Source: Serratia sp. PL17
Lineage (GTDB): Bacteria > Pseudomonadota > Gammaproteobacteria > Enterobacterales > Enterobacteriaceae
Length of the DNA: 64,000 nucleotides
Direction of reading: 5' to 3'
Assembly: GCF_017832355.1 (NCBI RefSeq)
Contig: NZ_JAFIBY010000005.1
Location: 186,001-250,000, forward strand
A model generated the notes under the pieces. The model searched no databases. It saw only the letters and a program-made list of their open reading frames with translations, and had not been told where the DNA came from. Shown here one piece after another: positions 59,396 through 64,000 of the stretch. Made by a program: the position numbers and the translations under genes. The number at the start of each line of letters is the position of its first letter. Within the stretch, counting starts at the first letter, position 1.

Positions 59396-61342
59396 TCAGG
59401 CACGCAGCTTAAACTGGCGGATATCAATCTGATATTGTTTGATTTTCCGCCACAGCGTGGTGCGGCCAATCTCCAGTAGCTGCGCCATTTCGTTCAATTG
59501 CCCGCGGCTGATTTTAGCCGCGCGGATAATCGCCTGGCGCTCCATTTCCGCCAGCGTTAACAGCGGCATACCCGGTTGTGGTTCACTTTCTAACAAAGGT
59601 TGGTGGCTCAGCAGGTGCTCAGGTAAATCCGCCAATTGAAGGTGGTGGCCGTGGCACATCATCGCCGTGCGTTCGACGATGCCTTTCAACTCCAGATCGT
59701 TCCCGGGCCACAAATACAGCCCAAGCTGGGCCATGACTTCATCATCCACCCGGAAGCGACACTGGAAGTGTTGCTCCAGCGTGCGCAAATGGTGCTTTAC
59801 CAGTAGTGGAATGTCGCTAAGCCGTTGGCGCAGTGCGGGGATCTGGATCTCAAACGCCTGCAGGCTGTAAAACAGTTGGCGGCGAAAGCGGTTCTGCTGC
59901 ACCAGCAACGGGAGATTAGCTGCACTGCTGGCGATCACCCGTACATCAACCGGGATCACGCGGTTAGAGTTGAGCCGCATCACCACGCCAGTCTTCAGCA
60001 CCTGTAGCAGAGCCGATTGCATTTCTGCCGGCAGATACTCTATCTGCTCCAGGTACAGTGTGCCGCCATTGGCAAGTTCAAACTTACTCAGTTGGCCCGC
60101 TTCTTCTTCGTTGGCATCGCTACCCAGCAGTTCGCGAAGCCCTTGTGCTTCCGGCAATAACTGGCAGTTGATGGCGATATAAGGCCCGGCGGCGCGCTCG
60201 CTGGCATTGTGGATTGCCTGACTGAGCAGCTCCTTGCCGACACCTTCCTCGCCGCACAGCAAGATGGGATGCTGGCCTTTTGCCGCTTGTTGGCCATAAC
60301 GAATCAACCGGCGCATCTCCAATGAGGCGGACGGCATCTGTTCAAAACTGTGGCTGACGCGCCCCAATTGGCTGCTGACATACTGGTGCAGCCGTTCAAT
60401 GGGGTGCAACAGGGCGATAAAGCTACAGCGCTCGCCGTCGAAGATCGGCTTTAGCGTTAATAGCGCGGCGATAAACTGCCGCTGGCTTTCGAAGGTCACT
60501 TCAACATGTTGCAGTGGCTGACGCTGGGCAATGGCCCGATTGAGTAAGGCGGGTAACGTGAGTAACTGTGTCAGTGGTTTGCCTTGGCTGTGCTGTTCGT
60601 CGAGCTTCAGCAGCGTCGCGGCACGCTGATTGATGTATTGCAGGTAGCCACGATGATCCCAGGCCATGACGCCGTCATCCACCCCATCGAGCAGACCGTA
60701 AAGCTGGTTCAGATGGCGGTTGGACTCTGCCAGCAGGCTGTCAGCATTCAGTGAATTGCCGATCTCGCGTGCCAGTGCCAGCGTCAGAGAAAGATCGCCG
60801 GCGGCACAGTCGGCCAGCAGGCAGCCCAGCGCAATGGAGCCGCGCTGACGGCCGCTGTTGTCATAAACCGGCGTGGCGCAGAAGGACCAGTCGTGCAGCG
60901 CCTGGCGCACATGTTCGCTGCCTCGCACCTGGACCGGATGCCCCTCCGCCGCCGCCAGCGACGGCGCATTGGTGCCTATATCCCCTTCGGCCCAATAGGC
61001 ACCGGGGGTGAAACCCAATAGCTGCAAACGCTCGCGCGTCAGGGGATCGCCGCACAGCCATAGCATGCAGCCGCTTTCGTCGAGGATCATCAGCAAGCAG
61101 CGGCGCTGTTCCATGTATTCACAGGCGTCTTCCAACGCCGCCTGGCCGAGCGTCAGCAGGTCATTCTTACGCTGACAGATGGAGTTGAAAGTAGCACCGA
61201 GCGCACAGTGCGGCGCTTTCCAGACCGCCGGTTGCATCAGGCTGCGGCAACGCAGCCAGGACGCATAAATGGTGGGGGCAGGGCGTTGTGCCGTAGGCAG
61301 TTCACCTTCTATCAGGCGTTGCCAACGCGAAGTGTTATCCAT
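59396..61342 (-). CDS. dhaR: dihydroxyacetone operon activator DhaR
   Basis: DhaR is an enhancer-binding-type activator regulated by DhaL and DhaK (known from E. coli). It is 648 aa from ATG 61342. A GAF-like sensor fills about 50-200, a PAS domain about 205-320 (YGLLDGVDDGVMAWDHRGYL), then an AAA+ domain with Walker A GEEGVGKE at 364-371 and Walker B GTLYLEQIE near 427-435. A C-terminal Fis-type helix-turn-helix has MAQLLEIGRTTLWRKIKQY. The GAFTGA loop for sigma-54 contact is missing: residues 406-416 read LGSDANEEEAG instead. This matches the sigma-70-dependent mode proposed for E. coli DhaR. Confidence 0.94.
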   Translation of the reverse strand: MDNTSRWQRLIEGELPTAQRPAPTIYASWLRCRSLMQPAVWKAPHCALGATFNSICQRKNDLLTLGQAALEDACEYMEQRRCLLMILDESGCMLWLCGDPLTRERLQLLGFTPGAYWAEGDIGTNAPSLAAAEGHPVQVRGSEHVRQALHDWSFCATPVYDNSGRQRGSIALGCLLADCAAGDLSLTLALAREIGNSLNADSLLAESNRHLNQLYGLLDGVDDGVMAWDHRGYLQYINQRAATLLKLDEQHSQGKPLTQLLTLPALLNRAIAQRQPLQHVEVTFESQRQFIAALLTLKPIFDGERCSFIALLHPIERLHQYVSSQLGRVSHSFEQMPSASLEMRRLIRYGQQAAKGQHPILLCGEEGVGKELLSQAIHNASERAAGPYIAINCQLLPEAQGLRELLGSDANEEEAGQLSKFELANGGTLYLEQIEYLPAEMQSALLQVLKTGVVMRLNSNRVIPVDVRVIASSAANLPLLVQQNRFRRQLFYSLQAFEIQIPALRQRLSDIPLLVKHHLRTLEQHFQCRFRVDDEVMAQLGLYLWPGNDLELKGIVERTAMMCHGHHLQLADLPEHLLSHQPLLESEPQPGMPLLTLAEMERQAIIRAAKISRGQLNEMAQLLEIGRTTLWRKIKQYQIDIRQFKLRA

Positions 61343-61439
61343 CTGATCCCGTTTATTTTGGGTATAAAGCCATTGCCTAATGATACCACCACCGGGTGGG
61401 GGGCGGGCTGTGAGACGGCTGGCAGAAGCCGTGACAAAA

Positions 61440-61477
61440 CAAAAAAAAACGGAGTGCGGCAAAGGCCGAACTCCGTT
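61440..61477 (-). terminator. intrinsic terminator of tolC
   Basis: On the minus strand CGGAGTTCGGC and GCCGCACTCCG pair (one bulge/mismatch) around CTTT, followed by nine T, about 20 bp after the tolC stop. Confidence 0.9.
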
Positions 61478-61495
61478 TTCAGCGTCGTGCGCGTA

Positions 61496-63007
61496 TTAAT
61501 TGCGGAATGGGTTACCGCTATTGCGTACTGGCTGGGTCGTGGTGCTTGCTGCTGGCGCAGAGGCGCGGGTGGCCGCAACCGGTGCTGCCGTTTGTGGCGC
61601 AGGTGCGTTGCCGTTATAGCCTTCGGCGTAAGCGTCCTGTGCGGTGGTCTGTGGCGCGACCACGTCTTGCGACGTAGAAATTGGCTTGCCCAGTGCACCG
61701 TTCAGCAGCATCAGGTCGTTCTCGTTCAAGGTACCGAGTGCAGACTTGATGTTCAATTGGTTGATCAGGTAGGTATAACGCGCGCTGGAAAGCTGCTGCT
61801 TGGCGTTATACAGCGTACTGGTTGCGTCCAGCACGTCAACGATGGTACGGGTGCCCACCTGATAACCGGCTTCGGTTGCGTCCAATGAACTTTGCGCAGA
61901 AACAACGGCCTGTTGGTATGCGTTGATGCTGCTGATAGACGCGTTCACGTTATTGAACGAAGAACGGACTGTCTGCACGACGCTGCGGTGCGCGCTTTCC
62001 AGTTGTTCACTGGCACCGACGAAGTTGTACTGCGCCTGTTGCACCTGTGAGTTGGTTTGGCCGCCGCTATACAGTGGCAAGCTCAGCGATACGCCAATTT
62101 GGTTTTGACCTGCGTTAGAGTCGCTGTAGCGTTCGTTGTTGTGGGTCACCGAACCATTGTATTGGGTATTGGTAATACCGGTTGATGCGTTCAGGTTCAC
62201 CGTTGGCATGTAGCCAGTTTGCGCCGAGCGGATTTGCTCACGCGCCAGATCCTGGCTCAGACGGGCTGAGAGCAGGCTCAGGTTGCGGCTTTCGGCTTCT
62301 TTAAGCAGGTTGTTGACGGCTTCCGGGCGCTTGGTATTAAAGGACGCGGTATTCAGCGATGCCAGTTCCGGATAGAAAGTGCCGGTCACCTGGCGCAGGG
62401 ATTCCAGCGCGTTATCCAGGTTGTTACGGGCGGTCACTTCTGCCGCCAACACGGTGTCGTAGGATGAACGGGCGTTCTGCACGTCGGTGATCGCTACCAG
62501 ACCCACGTTAAAGCGTTGAGTGGTCTGATCCAGGGTACGATAAACCGCTTGTTTATTCGCCTGGGTATAAGACAGCGTATCAATGGCGCTCAACACGTTA
62601 AAATAAGCCGTAGCGGTGTTGAGGATCAGCGTTTGCGCGGCGGTTTGAAAAGTCACGTCGGAAATCCCGGCGGTTTTTTCCTGCAGCGTCAGCGCGCGCC
62701 ATTTGGACATGTCGAAAATAGTCTGGGTCAGGGCCAGCGAGCCGTTGGCTACATTACTGTTGACGCCATTGCTGTCACGATAGCCATTATTGTAATTGTA
62801 ACCGGCACTCAAACCCAACTGCGGCAGCAGCGGGCTGCGCGCTTCATTGATTTTTTCGAATGCGGCGTCACGGTCAGCGGCGGTTTTGCGCAGATCCGGG
62901 TTACTTTCCCTAGCCTGTTTGTAGACCTGCAGCAGGTTCTCTGCCTGGCTCATTGCACTGAAGCCGCCCAGGCTCAGTCCGATAAGAAGGGGGAGCAGTT
63001 TCTTCAT
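61496..63007 (-). CDS. tolC: outer membrane channel TolC
   Basis: TolC forms the trimeric outer-membrane exit duct of tripartite efflux pumps and type I secretion. It is 503 aa (E. coli 493). A signal peptide MKKLLPLLIGLSLGGFSAMSQA precedes mature E-N-L-L-Q-V-Y. Two internally repeated OEP domains carry the beta-barrel and coiled coil, with conserved SLPLYSGGQTNSQVQQAQYN and GTRTIVDVLDATSTLYNAK. The Ala/Pro/Thr-rich C-tail (about 440-503) is variable. The start at 63007 has AGGA six bases upstream. A mar box candidate lies before it. Confidence 0.98.
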   Translation of the reverse strand: MKKLLPLLIGLSLGGFSAMSQAENLLQVYKQARESNPDLRKTAADRDAAFEKINEARSPLLPQLGLSAGYNYNNGYRDSNGVNSNVANGSLALTQTIFDMSKWRALTLQEKTAGISDVTFQTAAQTLILNTATAYFNVLSAIDTLSYTQANKQAVYRTLDQTTQRFNVGLVAITDVQNARSSYDTVLAAEVTARNNLDNALESLRQVTGTFYPELASLNTASFNTKRPEAVNNLLKEAESRNLSLLSARLSQDLAREQIRSAQTGYMPTVNLNASTGITNTQYNGSVTHNNERYSDSNAGQNQIGVSLSLPLYSGGQTNSQVQQAQYNFVGASEQLESAHRSVVQTVRSSFNNVNASISSINAYQQAVVSAQSSLDATEAGYQVGTRTIVDVLDATSTLYNAKQQLSSARYTYLINQLNIKSALGTLNENDLMLLNGALGKPISTSQDVVAPQTTAQDAYAEGYNGNAPAPQTAAPVAATRASAPAASTTTQPVRNSGNPFRN

Positions 63008-63098
63008 TTGCATTCCTTGTTGTGCAGCAATATTGCTATGTTAGCGCTGACGATAGACGAAATAGTTGCCGATTCTAGCAGAGTCTCTTGTACGCCTC

Positions 63099-63117
63099 AG
63101 GTGGCTGAATGTGCCAT
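63099..63117 (-). promoter_or_regulatory. candidate MarA/SoxS/Rob box upstream of tolC
   Basis: On the minus strand ATGGCACATTCAGCCACCT fits AYnGCACnnWnnRYYAAAY except at two of the three final A positions. It is about 92 bp before the tolC start. MarA/SoxS/Rob activation of tolC is known in E. coli. The match was made by eye. Confidence 0.42.
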
Positions 63118-63290
63118 CTTGCGTAACTTTTACCTTTCAGGGCGCCTGTTTACCTTAGTTCAACTGGCTGCGCACGTCACACCTGATATCATGGCTCACA
63201 ATCTAACATAAAGCCGCGGAAGATTATCCCGCCGTTTCTGTCATCAAAACTGTTTATTTTATCGGCATACTCATGCAGGAGAATTCGCTT

Positions 63291-63923
63291 ATGAGCCACT
63301 CACAGCCATCGCCCGTTACTCTCGATAAAAATGATGTAGAAATTATTGCACGTGAGACGCTTTATCGTGGTTTTTTTTCACTCAATTTATATCGCTTTCG
63401 CCACCGCTTGTTCAACGGTGAAATGAGCCCTGAGATTAAACGCGAAATTTTCGAGCGTGGGCATGCGGCGGTGTTGCTGCCTTACGACCCGGTACGCGAC
63501 GAAGTGGTGCTGATTGAACAACTGCGGATCGCTGCGGTCGATACCAGTAGTTCGCCCTGGCTACTGGAAATGGTGGCGGGTATGATCGAAACCGGTGAGA
63601 GTGTCGAAGACGTCTGCCGCCGCGAGGCGCAAGAAGAAGCCGGCGTTGTGGTTGGACGTTGTAAGCCCGTCTTGAGCTACCTGGCCAGCCCTGGCGGCAC
63701 CAGTGAACGTCTGTCGATCATGGTGGGTGAGGTGGACGCTACCACAGCGGAAGGTATCCATGGACTGGAAGAGGAACATGAAGATATCCGTGTCCATGTG
63801 GTTAGCCGCGAACAGGCTTACCGCTGGGTTGAAGAGGGCGCGATTGATAATGCGGCATCAGTGATTGCTTTGCAGTGGCTGGCGTTGCACCATGAATCGT
63901 TAAGAAAAGAGTGGGCCAACTAA
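63291..63923 (+). CDS. nudF: ADP-ribose pyrophosphatase NudF
   Basis: NudF hydrolyses ADP-ribose to AMP and ribose-5-phosphate, removing a toxic NAD breakdown product. It is 210 aa (E. coli 209). The Nudix box is complete in [20 protein letters not shown] plus AGV, with catalytic Glu residues near 112-116. [22 protein letters not shown] is the ADPRase signature downstream of it. The ATG at 63291 follows AGGAG by nine bases; six upstream codons are ignored. It is divergent from tolC, and yqiB overlaps its stop. Confidence 0.96.
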   Translation: MSHSQPSPVTLDKNDVEIIARETLYRGFFSLNLYRFRHRLFNGEMSPEIKREIFERGHAAVLLPYDPVRDEVVLIEQLRIAAVDTSSSPWLLEMVAGMIETGESVEDVCRREAQEEAGVVVGRCKPVLSYLASPGGTSERLSIMVGEVDATTAEGIHGLEEEHEDIRVHVVSREQAYRWVEEGAIDNAASVIALQWLALHHESLRKEWAN

Positions 63924-64000
63924 TGAAACAGCGCTATACCCCTGATTTCCCCGAGATGATGAGAGTGTGCGAAACCAACTTCGCGCAATTGCGCCGCTTG
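63923..64000 (+). CDS. yqiB: DUF1249 protein YqiB, N-terminal part (cut by window end)
   Basis: The ATG at 63923 overlaps the nudF stop (TAATG). The 26 visible codons give [20 protein letters not shown] and continue AQLRRL, almost the start of E. coli YqiB. In E. coli it is likewise the gene after nudF. The function is unknown; the gene runs out of the window. Confidence 0.85.
   Translation, partial: MKQRYTPDFPEMMRVCETNFAQLRRL

Overview
The window is a chromosomal segment from an enterobacterium of the genus Serratia. The evidence is near full-length matches to Escherichia coli core proteins (RpoD, DnaG, TsaD, GlnE, HldE, TolC, RibB) in E. coli-like order, plus a chromosomal AAC(6')-Ic-type acetyltransferase typical of Serratia. 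The species was not determined; the acetyltransferase looks diverged from the S. marcescens version. Nearly all DNA is coding. I saw no phage, insertion sequence or CRISPR array.

Layout. 1-500: a secreted orphan protein. 686-6187: hexuronate catabolism (exuR, exuT, uxaC, uxaA) with three ExuR-like operators. 6262-9125: sstT and alx; the alx leader is a yybP-ykoY-type riboswitch split by a 127-bp near-palindromic repeat. 9126-15454: a glutamine amidotransferase, ygjR, ygjP, a higBA toxin-antitoxin pair, rlmG and fadH. 15804-25509: an ABC-F ATPase, a GABA locus (MocR-type regulator, gabT, gabD, permease), yfcF, an HPP membrane protein, the aminoglycoside acetyltransferase and a small DUF1127 gene. 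25575-30508: tRNA-Ile2(CAU), mug, and the rpsU-dnaG-rpoD operon. 30835-43653: tsaD, plsY, folB, uppP, cca, ygiM, ygiF, glnE, hldE, yjeH, ubiK. 43803-45761: FMN riboswitch, ribB, ygiD.

Two metabolic blocks interrupt the core order ribB-ygiD-ygiC-ygiB-tolC known from E. coli. The first (45776-52760) has a LacI-family repressor, a phosphomannose isomerase with an extra N-terminal kinase-like domain, a complete four-gene mannose-family PTS, and two overlapping cupin-type phosphoglucose isomerases on the other strand. Near-identical palindromes, consensus GGTTAATCGATTAACC, sit before the repressor, the PTS operon and the cupin pair, tying all eight genes into one regulon. No kinase, aldolase, dehydrogenase or deacetylase is present, so the imported sugar phosphate probably reaches glycolysis by isomerisation alone. 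This is the best candidate here for an undescribed system. The second block (55071-61342) is glycerol/dihydroxyacetone use: gldA, dhaKLM and the activator dhaR, which lacks the sigma-54 contact loop.

The window ends with tolC, nudF and the first codons of yqiB. Starts were often moved downstream of the longest reading frame, using ribosome binding sites and the lengths of known homologues recalled from memory. No database search was run.
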